Positions 52,154-61,043 of a stretch of DNA of 64,000 nucleotides are shown here, piece after piece (position 1 is the first letter of the stretch; every line of letters starts with the position of its first letter). The stretch is from UBA2779 sp965232615 (GTDB lineage: Bacteria > Spirochaetota > Spirochaetia > DSM-2461): assembly GCA_965232615.1 (NCBI GenBank), contig OZ246985.1, positions 1,860,001 to 1,924,000 on the forward strand, written 5' to 3'. The position numbers and the translations under genes are program-made. The notes under the pieces are model-generated. The model worked only from the letters and a program-made list of their open reading frames with translations, searched no databases and was not told the origin of the DNA.

Positions 52154-53233
52154 CTAAAACCGATACCCGAAACTCAAGTTGAAAACGATGTCCGGTCCCT
52201 CCCAGGTTATGGGATCTTCCTCGACATAGAATTGCCATTCGAATCGATCATGCCGTCCCTTAATCCCAACTTTGAGATCGGTCTGGATCAGGGAGAATTG
52301 ATGGATGACACCGTAAGGTTCGTGTGAATAGGTGTCTGGACTGTGTATAGCCGATGTCTGAAAATTCATCTGGAGAACCAGGGATATTCCACGGCTGACA
52401 CGAAACTCAATCGCTGGTATGAACTGAACCATAACTCCAGCCATACCATCAAAGGGGAAAATGACACCGGCGTTCCCATAGAAAGCCCATCGCTTCCATG
52501 GTCTCCAGTCTGCAAGAATTGCCAATGCCATATCGGGATTATTCGACCCGAAACCTTTGCTTCTCAATCCTGTAGGAATTTTGAAAGCTGCCCCCAGGGC
52601 AAAAGCAAAATTCTGCTGCTGTATCAATGTCCACACCAATCTAAGATCAGTATCTCCCGATACAACTGTTTCACCGCTTCCCGCATAGTTAAAACCCGCA
52701 GTACTTTTGATATTCCACTGCACCCGGTTCACATCAAAGTACTGCCTTCCAGCATTGGCAACACCCAGAAAAGAATGAAAACCCTCTATAATTGAATCCA
52801 GGAATCCTCCATAGAGGAAATGGAGCCGCCAGTCCAGACTCAGCCGGAACTGTGGATCGAATTGCCAGTCCATGCCAATCTCCAGAATAAAACTCTCATA
52901 GTCCAGAACAGTAAATTCATTCTGCTGCTCAGTTGGTAACTTTTTGTTGCCAAGCGCTTTTATTTGCTCACTATCCAAAACCCCATTAGAAAAATCATTG
53001 ACATAGTAAAATGCCGTCCGTAATACTCTGGTTTGATGCGGCAGAGATGCAGCTTTATCAGCAGGAAAACTGAACCAGGGAAGATGCAGCAGGTAAACAT
53101 TGCGCCCTCCCAGGGGCCCAAGAGCCGGCTCATTTCCCGGGGGAACAGCATAAGCGCTAAACAGAGCTCCTGAGAGAAGAAGCAGGGTAACAGTGAAGAC
53201 TCCGCGTATGAGTTTATACAAGTGTAGTTCCAT
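52154..53233 (-). CDS. DUF3187-type outer-membrane beta-barrel protein
   Basis: This protein has 359 aa. A signal peptide (LLLLSGALFSAYAVP) is followed by alternating beta-strands, typical of outer-membrane barrels, closing with the terminal aromatic signature NLSFGYRF. The opening GPLGGRNVYLLHLPWFSFPA resembles DUF3187 proteins. It is expected in the outer membrane with unknown function, perhaps a porin-like channel. It stands 23 bp downstream of the glycerate kinase gene, co-directional. Confidence 0.72.
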   Translation of the reverse strand: MELHLYKLIRGVFTVTLLLLSGALFSAYAVPPGNEPALGPLGGRNVYLLHLPWFSFPADKAASLPHQTRVLRTAFYYVNDFSNGVLDSEQIKALGNKKLPTEQQNEFTVLDYESFILEIGMDWQFDPQFRLSLDWRLHFLYGGFLDSIIEGFHSFLGVANAGRQYFDVNRVQWNIKSTAGFNYAGSGETVVSGDTDLRLVWTLIQQQNFAFALGAAFKIPTGLRSKGFGSNNPDMALAILADWRPWKRWAFYGNAGVIFPFDGMAGVMVQFIPAIEFRVSRGISLVLQMNFQTSAIHSPDTYSHEPYGVIHQFSLIQTDLKVGIKGRHDRFEWQFYVEEDPITWEGPDIVFNLSFGYRF

Positions 53234-53256
53234 TATTCATAGCAAGGCAGCATTCA

Positions 53257-54405
53257 TTAACCAGGCACTTCTGCCATTTTGAGACCGATACGGATCATCC
53301 GTGCTGCTCGCTCAGCAGCATCCAGCAGACATTCCTGAGAGCGGGATAATGCATCTTCAAGCAGCATCGGTCTGTCCAATGTACTCATGATTGAATCAAT
53401 ACCATGCGAATAAACGGTTGAAGCACCCTTCTCAATGCCACCAACAATGGCAAGAACCGGCAAACCAATCCGCTGAGTTCGTGCGGCAATTCCAACTGGA
53501 ACCTTACCTCGAATAGATTGACCATCTATTCTACCCTCACCTGTAATCACAAGATTGGCATCGCTGATCATCGAATCAAAATCGACAAGATCCAATACGG
53601 TATCAATACCACTCTTGAGTTCAGCGTTACAAAACGCCATCAGAGCAAATCCCAGACCTCCCGCGGCTCCTGCACCATGAAGGTTTCTCATGCTCCGGCC
53701 CTTCCACTTCTCAGTCACATCAGCCAATACTGTCAGTGAGGCATCAAGTTCGTTCATCATCCTGGGACTGGCACCTTTCTGCGGGCCATAAACTTTAGAT
53801 GCACCCTGCTCTCCCAGAAGCGGATTATCCACATCGCAGGCAACATGGATGGCTGCTTTTTTCAACAGAGGATGCACATTGGCATCCTCTATTCTCTTGA
53901 GTTTCAAAAGAGCGCCTCCCCCTCGCTGCAGTTCATTCCCATCCGCATCAAGAAAACTATAACCCATAGCCTGGGCCATACCAACGCCTCCATCATTGGT
54001 CGCACTGCCTCCTATTCCAATTGTGATGTCTGAATAACCGGCTTCAAGTGCAGCAACAATCAATTGACCCGTTCCATAACTACTGGTCAACATGGGATTT
54101 TTTTTGTTCTCAGCAAGTAAAGGCAGCCCACTGGCTGCTGCCATCTCCAAAATGGCTTTCGATCCAACAACACCGTAAGAAGCCTGAATGGACGCCCCAA
54201 CAGGATCATCCACAGCTACATGGCGTAATTCACCATCAAGACCTTCAATAAGGGCATCGACTGTTCCCTCCCCCCCATCCGCGACAGGTATCTTCAGGAA
54301 CCGGGCATCAGGAAATACCCTGGACACACCCTGCTCAATCAGGGATGCCACCTGCATACTGGTATTGCTTCCCTTGTATGAATCTGATGCAATGACGATT
54401 TTCAT
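53257..54405 (-). CDS. glxK: Glycerate kinase (GlxK/GarK type)
   Basis: This 382-aa enzyme phosphorylates D-glycerate with ATP, normally giving 2-phosphoglycerate for this class. The N-terminus MKIVIASDSYKGSNTSMQVA, the block IPVADGGEGTVDALI and the central GIGGSATNDGGVGMAQAMG are diagnostic; NLVITGEGRIDGQSIRGKVP closes the active site. ATG 54405 has GAGG at suitable distance. 54406-54546 holds nothing I can call. Confidence 0.95.
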   Translation of the reverse strand: MKIVIASDSYKGSNTSMQVASLIEQGVSRVFPDARFLKIPVADGGEGTVDALIEGLDGELRHVAVDDPVGASIQASYGVVGSKAILEMAAASGLPLLAENKKNPMLTSSYGTGQLIVAALEAGYSDITIGIGGSATNDGGVGMAQAMGYSFLDADGNELQRGGGALLKLKRIEDANVHPLLKKAAIHVACDVDNPLLGEQGASKVYGPQKGASPRMMNELDASLTVLADVTEKWKGRSMRNLHGAGAAGGLGFALMAFCNAELKSGIDTVLDLVDFDSMISDANLVITGEGRIDGQSIRGKVPVGIAARTQRIGLPVLAIVGGIEKGASTVYSHGIDSIMSTLDRPMLLEDALSRSQECLLDAAERAARMIRIGLKMAEVPG

Positions 54406-54546
54406 TTCCAGTTAACCTCGGATGAGTTTGATACAACCATTATATACTTAAAAGTTCTGACTGACAATGGAAACGGAGTCATACATAGATCCGGTTCAGG
54501 TTCAAAATCCCGGAACAATACGGATACCAGGGATGCAGTCCCATTG

Positions 54547-55476
54547 TTATATGGACCAGTCCCCTCCTCCATCACCAAATCGATTCTTGATACGATAATC
54601 CGAAGTCTTATTGTAGATTACGGAATATGGGGGAACAGATTCAGTAATCCACACATTCCCCCCGATAACAGATCCCCTGCCAATGATGGTGCTGCCTCCA
54701 AGGATGGTGGCACCGGCATATATGGTTACCTCATCTTCAATCGTGGGATGTCGTTTCTTATCAGCTTGTTCTTTGGCCACACTCAATGCCCCAATGGTAA
54801 CGCCCTGGTACAACTTGACATTCCGGCCTATAATTGACGTTTCACCAATTACAACTCCGGTAGCATGGTCAATAAAAAACCGATCTCCAATAACTGCTCC
54901 AGGGTGTATGTCAATGCCTGTTTTACCATGGATGTATTCACTCATCATCCGGGGAATGAGGGGGATTTTTCTGAGGTACAATTCATGCGCTATACGATGA
55001 CTGGCAACAGCTTCCAGCCCGGGATAGGAAAGAATGATTTCATCCCGGCTCCATGCGGCCGGGTCTCCCTCATAAGCAGCTTCAACATCATCCATGGCAC
55101 GCTCCCGGAGATTTGGAATCAGGCACAGCAAATCCAGAGCGATGTTCTCAGCCCTGGTAAGACAGTCACCGGTTCCTGTTTCCTGTCCCTTGATTCGAGT
55201 AGAATACTCCAGACTTCGTGAGATCTCAAGAGTAAGAGCCCGGGCCAGTTGCTGAGTTCTTGCTCCAATTGTATAAACTATGAGATTATCCTCAAGCTGC
55301 TCTTCTACCTGGAAACCCGGGAATATAAGGGATTCAAAGGTCTCAAGGATGGCAATAACTCCCCGCCGTGAAGGAAGGTTCTCTCCTCCCATGTGGTTGA
55401 TACCACCAATATCATCGTAGGATTTGATTATTGTTCTATTTATCTCGGCAATGCGTGATTCTCGACTCATATTCAT
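54547..55476 (-). CDS. cysE: Serine O-acetyltransferase
   Basis: This 309-aa left-handed beta-helix acetyltransferase makes O-acetylserine for cysteine synthesis. The hexapeptide region runs from about residue 195 (GIDIHPGAVIGDRFFIDHAT, GVVIGETSIIGRNVKLYQGV, TIGALS), with the catalytic His in DHATGVVIGE. The helical N-terminal half and the length match the longer EpsC-type forms. I chose ATG 55476; a TTG at 55485 is also in frame. It is divergent from the Nudix gene across ~55 bp. No cysteine synthase lies nearby. Confidence 0.92.
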   Translation of the reverse strand: MNMSRESRIAEINRTIIKSYDDIGGINHMGGENLPSRRGVIAILETFESLIFPGFQVEEQLEDNLIVYTIGARTQQLARALTLEISRSLEYSTRIKGQETGTGDCLTRAENIALDLLCLIPNLRERAMDDVEAAYEGDPAAWSRDEIILSYPGLEAVASHRIAHELYLRKIPLIPRMMSEYIHGKTGIDIHPGAVIGDRFFIDHATGVVIGETSIIGRNVKLYQGVTIGALSVAKEQADKKRHPTIEDEVTIYAGATILGGSTIIGRGSVIGGNVWITESVPPYSVIYNKTSDYRIKNRFGDGGGDWSI

Positions 55477-55532
55477 AGCGATCAACTTACTCAGGCATTC
55501 CCCCTGGAGTCAATCCCATATATCCTGACGGC

Positions 55533-56096
55533 ATGAACGATTCAAAACTGGCATGGAAATGCCTCAAACGGGAACTCATCCATGATCTCCGCATTTTCCA
55601 GTTGAACAGGACTCATTGTCTGTCGCCATCAGGGGATACTGTTCCCTTTATTCAGATTGATGCTCCTGACTGGGTCACCATAATACCAGAATTACCAGTA
55701 GAAGATGATACTCAGGAATTCCTGGTTATACGACAGTACCGCCATGGCAATGAACGGATATGTATGGAGTTTCCAGCAGGAACACTGGATACAGGGGAAA
55801 AACCCCTGGAAGCTGCTGCCAGAGAATTACTGGAAGAAACCGGTTATAAAGCAACAGAGCTTGTGAAGATTGGATCCGTCAGCCCGAATCCGGCTTTCAT
55901 GAGCAATAAAACGCATACCTTCCTGGCCCGTAAACTGGAGAAAATTCTTGATCAGAACTTAGACCCCCATGAATACCTGGATGTTCACAAAGCGACATAT
56001 TCTCAGATTCAGAAATCCATGGGTAATAATGAATACAACAGTGCAATAACTGTCCAGGCGTGGTATATGTATCTGAAACACACAGGGAGATTGTGA
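55533..56096 (+). CDS. Nudix hydrolase (ADP-ribose pyrophosphatase-like)
   Basis: This 187-aa enzyme has the complete Nudix box GTLDTGEKPLEAAARELLEE followed by TGY (GX5EX7REUXEEXGU). Flanking features (FLVIRQYRHGNERICMEFPA) match the NudF/ADP-ribose pyrophosphatase group, which cleaves nucleoside-diphosphate sugars. The stop overlaps the next gene's start by one base (TGATG), so the two are translated together. Confidence 0.9.
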   Translation: MNDSKLAWKCLKRELIHDLRIFQLNRTHCLSPSGDTVPFIQIDAPDWVTIIPELPVEDDTQEFLVIRQYRHGNERICMEFPAGTLDTGEKPLEAAARELLEETGYKATELVKIGSVSPNPAFMSNKTHTFLARKLEKILDQNLDPHEYLDVHKATYSQIQKSMGNNEYNSAITVQAWYMYLKHTGRL

Positions 56097-57067
56097 TGAA
56101 AGCTGTTGTTGTAGAACAATACGGCGGACCTGAAGTCCTGTCGGTCAGGGAAGTGAATAAACCAGAGCCCAAAACTGGTCAAGTTCTGATCAAATTCCAT
56201 ACCGCTGGAATCAATCCTGTGGATACATACCTCCGATCTGGAACCCGGGGTTATTCTCCCAAACTGCCATGGACTCCGGGATTGGATGGCGCCGGTATCA
56301 TAGAAGCCATTGGAGACGGGGTAGAGGGCATGGAAGTAGGAACTCCTGTGTATACAGCCGGATCATTAACGGGAACCTACGCCGAATATGGCCTGTGTTC
56401 ACCGCAACAGGTTTTTCTCCTGCCGAATAACCTGCACTGGCATGAAGGAGCTTCACTGGGTGTTCCATACTTCACGGCAGCAAGAGCCCTCTTCACCAGG
56501 GGAAATATCGCTCATAGGAAGTCAGTTCTGGTGCATGGAGCATCGGGTGGGGTGGGATCGGCTGTATTACAATTAGCTGCTGGATACAACCTGACATTGA
56601 TGGGAACAGCTGGTTCAGAAACTGGCCGTCGGCTGGTTGAATCTCTGGGAGCAACATGCTTTGATCATCGGGATAAGGATTACATCGCCAGAATCAGAGA
56701 ACACTGTGGCGGGGGAGTCGATCTTGTTATCGAGATGCTTGCTGACAGGAATCTCGATAATGACCTTGATTTGCTTGCTGCTGGTGGGCTGGTGCTTGTA
56801 ACAGGAAGTCGTGGCCGTATTGAAATTGATCCCCGCAAGTTAATGAATGCTGAATCATCAATTACAGCCATGACAGTACTCAATTCCACCCCTGAAGAGA
56901 GATTGTATTATTCAAATCTTATATCTCAGGGCGCTGAGTCAGGTCGTATAAAACCACCCATTGACAGAGTTTTTTCACTGGAAATGGTAGCACAGGCCCA
57001 CATTCAGATTATGAAAGGCCCTCATGCTGGAAATCTCGTTATCGACATCATGGATTCTGATACTTGA
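56096..57067 (+). CDS. NAD(P)H:quinone oxidoreductase-like protein (zeta-crystallin family)
   Basis: This medium-chain dehydrogenase/reductase has 323 aa from ATG 56096; the frame extending to 56060 overlaps the Nudix gene. It begins MKAVVVEQYGGPEVLSVREV, with the substrate-domain block GINPVDTYLRSG and cofactor-binding motif VHGASGGVGSAVLQLA. Zinc ligands are absent, as in zeta-crystallin quinone reductases. It converges with the YaiI-type gene across a miniature-element fragment. Confidence 0.9.
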   Translation: MKAVVVEQYGGPEVLSVREVNKPEPKTGQVLIKFHTAGINPVDTYLRSGTRGYSPKLPWTPGLDGAGIIEAIGDGVEGMEVGTPVYTAGSLTGTYAEYGLCSPQQVFLLPNNLHWHEGASLGVPYFTAARALFTRGNIAHRKSVLVHGASGGVGSAVLQLAAGYNLTLMGTAGSETGRRLVESLGATCFDHRDKDYIARIREHCGGGVDLVIEMLADRNLDNDLDLLAAGGLVLVTGSRGRIEIDPRKLMNAESSITAMTVLNSTPEERLYYSNLISQGAESGRIKPPIDRVFSLEMVAQAHIQIMKGPHAGNLVIDIMDSDT

Positions 57068-57083
57068 CTGAAAGATTCTTCAT

Positions 57084-57202
57084 CGATACAAGGCCGCCTT
57101 GTATCGACAAAAAATTTAAGCAGGTGCGTACCGCAGGAGCAAAGCTCCGAGGAACGCACCGCCATTTCGTCAATTTCCTATAGCTGTTTTTTAGAGGTAC
57201 CC
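57084..57202. repeat. Miniature element fragment, copy L (inverted), with hairpins
   Basis: The end GCTGTTTTTTAGAGGTACCC is at 57183-57202, and a REP-like hairpin lies at 57123-57160 in inverse orientation to those at 16.6 and 48.8 kb. A perfect 11-bp palindrome with a one-base centre (CGATACAAGGC/GCCTTGTATCG, 57084-57106) sits at the other edge. It lies between two convergent genes, where the hairpins could act as bidirectional terminators. 57203-57241 resembles another right-end fragment (GACAACTCTTTAGCAGCAGA). Confidence 0.75.
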
Positions 57203-57241
57203 ATGAGCATTTCGACAACTCTTTAGCAGCAGACAATCCAG

Positions 57242-57700
57242 TCAATAACCAGGTGTTTTGTTCTCAGCAAGAAGACGATTCAACGCCTGTGAAAACTGCT
57301 GGACATCCTTATGACTGTAAGCAGACTTCTGTCTAGAAACCATACCGCCCTCTTTCATGGCACGCATAATAATGGCATCTTCTATTCGTTTTGTCAGCGA
57401 TTTCTCAGTCCATACCCTGCCCCTGTCATTCATAACTCGGATGCCTCTGACTGTTAACTGTTTTGCCAGAATCAAATCCCGGGTAAGAACCAGATCCTGC
57501 GGCTGGCTGTTTTTCTCTATGAAGGTATCTGTTCTACCGGAACCATGACCAACAACCGTAAAATGAAACCACTCCCCTGTCAGTCCATGGAGATGACGAT
57601 CTGCAACAATCTCCACGACAACCCCTGCCTGTTCTGCTGATTTCAAAGCTGCTGTCAATGCCCGTGAAGAGATGTTGTCGCCATCAATCCATATCTTCAT
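57242..57700 (-). CDS. YaiI/YqxD-family (DUF188) protein
   Basis: This 152-aa protein has the PIN-like DUF188 pattern: KIWIDGDNISSRALTAALKS at the N-terminus, a central VGHGSGRTDTFIEKNSQPQD and DLVLTRDLILAKQLTVRGIR. Conserved Asp residues sit at strand ends, but the usual D-x-D-x-C-P start is altered to DGDNISS. Biochemical function of the family is not established. The last codons abut miniature-element debris, and the gene lies two bases after manA. Confidence 0.8.
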   Translation of the reverse strand: MKIWIDGDNISSRALTAALKSAEQAGVVVEIVADRHLHGLTGEWFHFTVVGHGSGRTDTFIEKNSQPQDLVLTRDLILAKQLTVRGIRVMNDRGRVWTEKSLTKRIEDAIIMRAMKEGGMVSRQKSAYSHKDVQQFSQALNRLLAENKTPGY

Positions 57701-57702
57701 AT

Positions 57703-58908
57703 TTACCGGCCAGGTTCTGCCAACACCACTTCTCCCGTGCCGGATATCCTTATATCTGAGGCACTGAATGGAACAAAGGCACTTTTCCCGGCAGATAAAC
57801 TCAGGGCATCCTTTTCATCTTCCAGAGAGACACTGCCCTTGAGGCAGAGAATAATTAGCGGCCCTTCACCACCAGGTATTCTCAACTCAGAGTCATTTTT
57901 CCCTCCCGGGCGGCCAATGCCAAGAGAGAATTCCTTTGCTTCCGTTGGGAAGAACTCAACTGAGTTCGCATTTTTACCGACAGGAATCTCCAGGATGGCA
58001 GGTTCTGTTGGTTGGAAGTCCAATACCTGTAAAAGTTCATTGACATCGATATTTTTAGGGGTAAGTCCCCCACGGAGGACATTATCTGAGCTGGCCATAA
58101 GCTCGACACCAAAACCACTGAGATAGGCGTGGAGTACTCTGGCAGGCTGGTACAGTGCCTGCCCTGGCTTAATCTGTACAAGATTGAGGAAGAGTGGTGC
58201 CAGAATTCCTGCATCCATGGGAAACTGATGGGAAAGCTGAAGCAGCCATTTGCACTGGATATCATCCCATCCAGAGGCATGAGGATTCCGAGCAGATTCA
58301 AGAGTCTTCTCCAGCAGGTATCTCCGCTGTATTTCAGGCAGAGTCAATAACTCATAAGTGAAATCCTTCAATCCCTTTTCACCGTCTTTCTTCAAGCAGT
58401 CAAGCTTCTCGAGCTCTCCCAATGAATGAAAATTATCAAATATTTCGTATGGTGAACGAAAGCCAATCATCGCAGTGAAAGGTGTGAGGGCCATAATGAT
58501 TTCGGGTTTATGATTATTATCTTTGTATTGTCGGAAAGGAGAATCCAGTGATATACCAAGATCATTTTCCCTGGCAAATCCTTCCTCAGCTTTTTTCCTG
58601 TCAGGATGAGCTTGAATGGAGAGAGATTTTCCTGCTGCCAGTAACTTCAGCATGTATGGGAGTTTTCCATACATCTGTGAGGTTTCATGACCAAGAATGG
58701 AAACTGGATTATTACTGATCCATTCATCTAAACCTGTCCATTGACCATCAATGTCAATCAGCGAAGGAGCTGATGGATGGGCCCCCATCCATACTTCAGC
58801 CGCAGGCTTACCTTCAGGCCATGTGATACCGAGCATTTCGGGGATATGACGGTGATGTCCCCAGGCATAATCCCGGATCTGGTTTTTCATTAAATAAAAT
58901 GATTTCAT
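57703..58908 (-). CDS. manA: Mannose-6-phosphate isomerase, class I
   Basis: This 401-aa enzyme interconverts mannose-6-phosphate and fructose-6-phosphate. The metal-site motifs are readable: LSIQAHPDRKKAEEGF (Gln and His), NHKPEIIMAL (Glu) and GFGVELMASSDNVLRGGLTP (the family signature with Arg). N-terminus MKSFYLMKNQIRDYAWGHHR is typical. ATG 58908 or 58890 are both possible, and the frame to 58962 adds unusual residues. No strong ribosome-binding site precedes any of these starts. Confidence 0.92.
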   Translation of the reverse strand: MKSFYLMKNQIRDYAWGHHRHIPEMLGITWPEGKPAAEVWMGAHPSAPSLIDIDGQWTGLDEWISNNPVSILGHETSQMYGKLPYMLKLLAAGKSLSIQAHPDRKKAEEGFARENDLGISLDSPFRQYKDNNHKPEIIMALTPFTAMIGFRSPYEIFDNFHSLGELEKLDCLKKDGEKGLKDFTYELLTLPEIQRRYLLEKTLESARNPHASGWDDIQCKWLLQLSHQFPMDAGILAPLFLNLVQIKPGQALYQPARVLHAYLSGFGVELMASSDNVLRGGLTPKNIDVNELLQVLDFQPTEPAILEIPVGKNANSVEFFPTEAKEFSLGIGRPGGKNDSELRIPGGEGPLIILCLKGSVSLEDEKDALSLSAGKSAFVPFSASDIRISGTGEVVLAEPGR

Positions 58909-59090
58909 ACGATCTGTATTCCATTTTTTATGGAGATTGTCAATTGATCCAGCACTCGTCATGTATCCAGCAAGGTGCAGTTCATTTCACTCTGCTGGTA
59001 TATCAACCATCCATTCACCTGGCATTACTGGACGACCCAGAATATAACCAGTAAACTAAATTCCAAATCTGATGTCGATATGATCGCTTT

Positions 59091-59106
59091 GTTTTTAGAG
59101 GCGCCC
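59091..59106. repeat. Miniature-element end, copy M (solo)
   Basis: GTTTTTAGAGGCGCCC is a diverged right terminal repeat, lying between divergent manA and the HEAT-repeat gene. No partner end is seen. Confidence 0.55.
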
Positions 59107-59152
59107 TTAAGCTGTAGACTGTCATCGCGAATTCTATTTCCACAACTGGAGT

Positions 59153-60385
59153 ATGGGCAGATTGGTTAGAATTGGAAAAACAAATAGAAAAATTCGCAAA
59201 GCATGTAATTTGCTGTCCCGGGAGTACAGTCTATCAAAATGGGAAAAAGTGTTCGAATCTATTGGCAGTACCCTGGAAGAAGAACCAGATTATAAAGTAT
59301 TGCGCAAATTCATGCGAAGAATAAACATATCGAAGGAGGATCTTCGTCAGATATCGACATCAAAAGCTGTGGCTGTCAGACGAGTTGCACGTATACTTCT
59401 CTTTTTCAATTCACAGGGACAGGATTTGATTCTGCAGCATGGTTTGCGTGATCCATCAGCTGTTATCCGCTCTGATTTCATTCGCTTGAGTGAGGAAGGA
59501 ATTGACAGATCAAGATTATACAACCAGCTTATCAAACTGATCCGTGAAGATCCTGATGCAAGAGTGAGAAAGGCGGCCGGAGAAAGATTGTCGACAACCT
59601 TTGCCGATCTGTATTCTGTAGACTACCAGGGTTTGCCAGACTTATCCAGAATGCTCATGCTGGATGCCCTTGATGGGATATCCAGAAGTGATGAAGAACT
59701 GGCCCTGAAACTCCTTTTTTCAAATGATCGTGAATCATCTTTCCGGGCAGCCCGCTGTCTATGCAGATGGAATTCTCTTGAACGGCTTTTTAATGACGGC
59801 AATCAGGAAGCAGTCAGGATATTGGAGTACTGTGCAGAATTCGGTATTGTTGAATATCTTGAGACTATGCCTGTCAAACCCGCGAAGAAGAACCTTGCTC
59901 TGCATCTTGCCCGAAAGGCCAATCGGAAAGATATTATCAGGCATATAACCGGAAGCGATACTTTCAGACATGAAGTGGAGAACTCTCAAGTGATCGACAT
60001 CCCCGGGACTGAAAAGCTCTTCTGGAAAATATATGATCAATCTCCGGAAGAACGGGCTATGTCAATAAAAAAACTGCATCTTAATAGCAGGCTCTTCCAG
60101 ACATCAATTGAAACGGTATTCCCTCCACCAGACCATGATATAAGTTCCGCTTTACTTTTTGAACTTGCAAAACATGGGAAATGGATAGACTGGACATCAC
60201 GTTGTGCAGATGCACTGCTGTCTCTGGATCCTGATATCCGCCTATCAGCGGCATCCGCTCTGGTTGTGATAAACCCTGAAGAAGCATCATTATCCCTTCC
60301 GCCACTCCTCCATGACCCGGTTGGCAGAGTCAGAGAAACGACACGGCAACTCCTGTCGGCTTCCACTCTCACGGACAGGCTTTGA
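59153..60385 (+). CDS. HEAT-repeat-like protein
   Basis: This 410-aa soluble, entirely helical protein shows repeating ~30-residue helix pairs typical of HEAT/PBS-lyase-type scaffolds (DPSAVIRSDFIRLSEEGIDR; DPDARVRKAAGERLSTTFAD; DPDIRLSAASALVVINPEEA; DPVGRVRETTRQLLSASTLT). No catalytic motif is seen. ATG 59153 has GGAG five to eight bases upstream. The family commonly mediates protein-protein contacts; the partner here is unknown. Confidence 0.75.
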   Translation: MGRLVRIGKTNRKIRKACNLLSREYSLSKWEKVFESIGSTLEEEPDYKVLRKFMRRINISKEDLRQISTSKAVAVRRVARILLFFNSQGQDLILQHGLRDPSAVIRSDFIRLSEEGIDRSRLYNQLIKLIREDPDARVRKAAGERLSTTFADLYSVDYQGLPDLSRMLMLDALDGISRSDEELALKLLFSNDRESSFRAARCLCRWNSLERLFNDGNQEAVRILEYCAEFGIVEYLETMPVKPAKKNLALHLARKANRKDIIRHITGSDTFRHEVENSQVIDIPGTEKLFWKIYDQSPEERAMSIKKLHLNSRLFQTSIETVFPPPDHDISSALLFELAKHGKWIDWTSRCADALLSLDPDIRLSAASALVVINPEEASLSLPPLLHDPVGRVRETTRQLLSASTLTDRL

Positions 60386-60562
60386 TGGTTGTTGTACCAG
60401 CCGGATTCTTCCCTGCTCCACCCCTTCGACAACTGAATACTGATAAGTCCATCTGAACCCCTGTAGACAAGAGGCCGTGATTGACCGTATTGTGGACAGC
60501 ATCAGGGCAGGATGGGCAGCATCTGTTAACAATGCAGATAACCTGCGATGGGAGCCTCTGGA

Positions 60563-60592
60563 TTGAGCGTTTCACACAGGACAGCATATATT
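60563..60592 (+). promoter_or_regulatory. Predicted promoter for the thiamine-binding-like gene
   Basis: TTGAGC and TATATT are separated by 18 bases, about 40 bp before the start codon at 60634. This is a reasonable sigma-70-type match read by eye. No riboswitch fold was recognised in 60386-60633. Confidence 0.4.
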
Positions 60593-60633
60593 GCCCCTAT
60601 GTCCAGACCTGTCGTGCCCGATGGAGGAATACC

Positions 60634-60957
60634 ATGAAAGTCATTATGGACCTGTGCCTCGTTCCAATCGGTGCCGGTGTTTCAGTATCACGTTTTATTG
60701 CCGCCTGCCACCGTGTTTTCGATGAAGCTGGGCTGGAAACCCGCCTGCATGCCTATGGAACCAATATAGAGGGTGAATGGGATGATGTGTTCGCAGCGGT
60801 CAAACGCTGCCATGAGATTGTCCATGGGATGGGGGCGCCTCGTATTACCGCTACCATCAAGCTGGGTACCCGCACAGACCGGGAGCAGTCCATGGACGAC
60901 AAGGTAATCAGTGTCGAATCCAAAATCAACCAGAAAGATGGGGCAGATCATTCCTGA
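60634..60957 (+). CDS. MTH1187/YkoF-type thiamine-binding-like protein
   Basis: This protein has 107 aa from ATG 60634, with GGAGG upstream; the longer frame to 60481 lacks a site and is rejected. It matches the DUF77/MTH1187 fold family: KVIMDLCLVPIGAGVSVSRF, LHAYGTNIEGEWDDVFAAVK and GAPRITATIKLGTRTDRE. Members form oligomers that bind thiamine-like ligands, though function is only partly known. It is a single-gene unit converging with the large PEP-binding protein gene. Confidence 0.87.
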   Translation: MKVIMDLCLVPIGAGVSVSRFIAACHRVFDEAGLETRLHAYGTNIEGEWDDVFAAVKRCHEIVHGMGAPRITATIKLGTRTDREQSMDDKVISVESKINQKDGADHS

Positions 60958-61043
60958 GCCACTGCAATACCCAGTACGATTCTACATTGAAACTGCTAAT
61001 GCAATTTTTTCTTTGAGAATAGATTCTGCTCCCACGTTATGGT

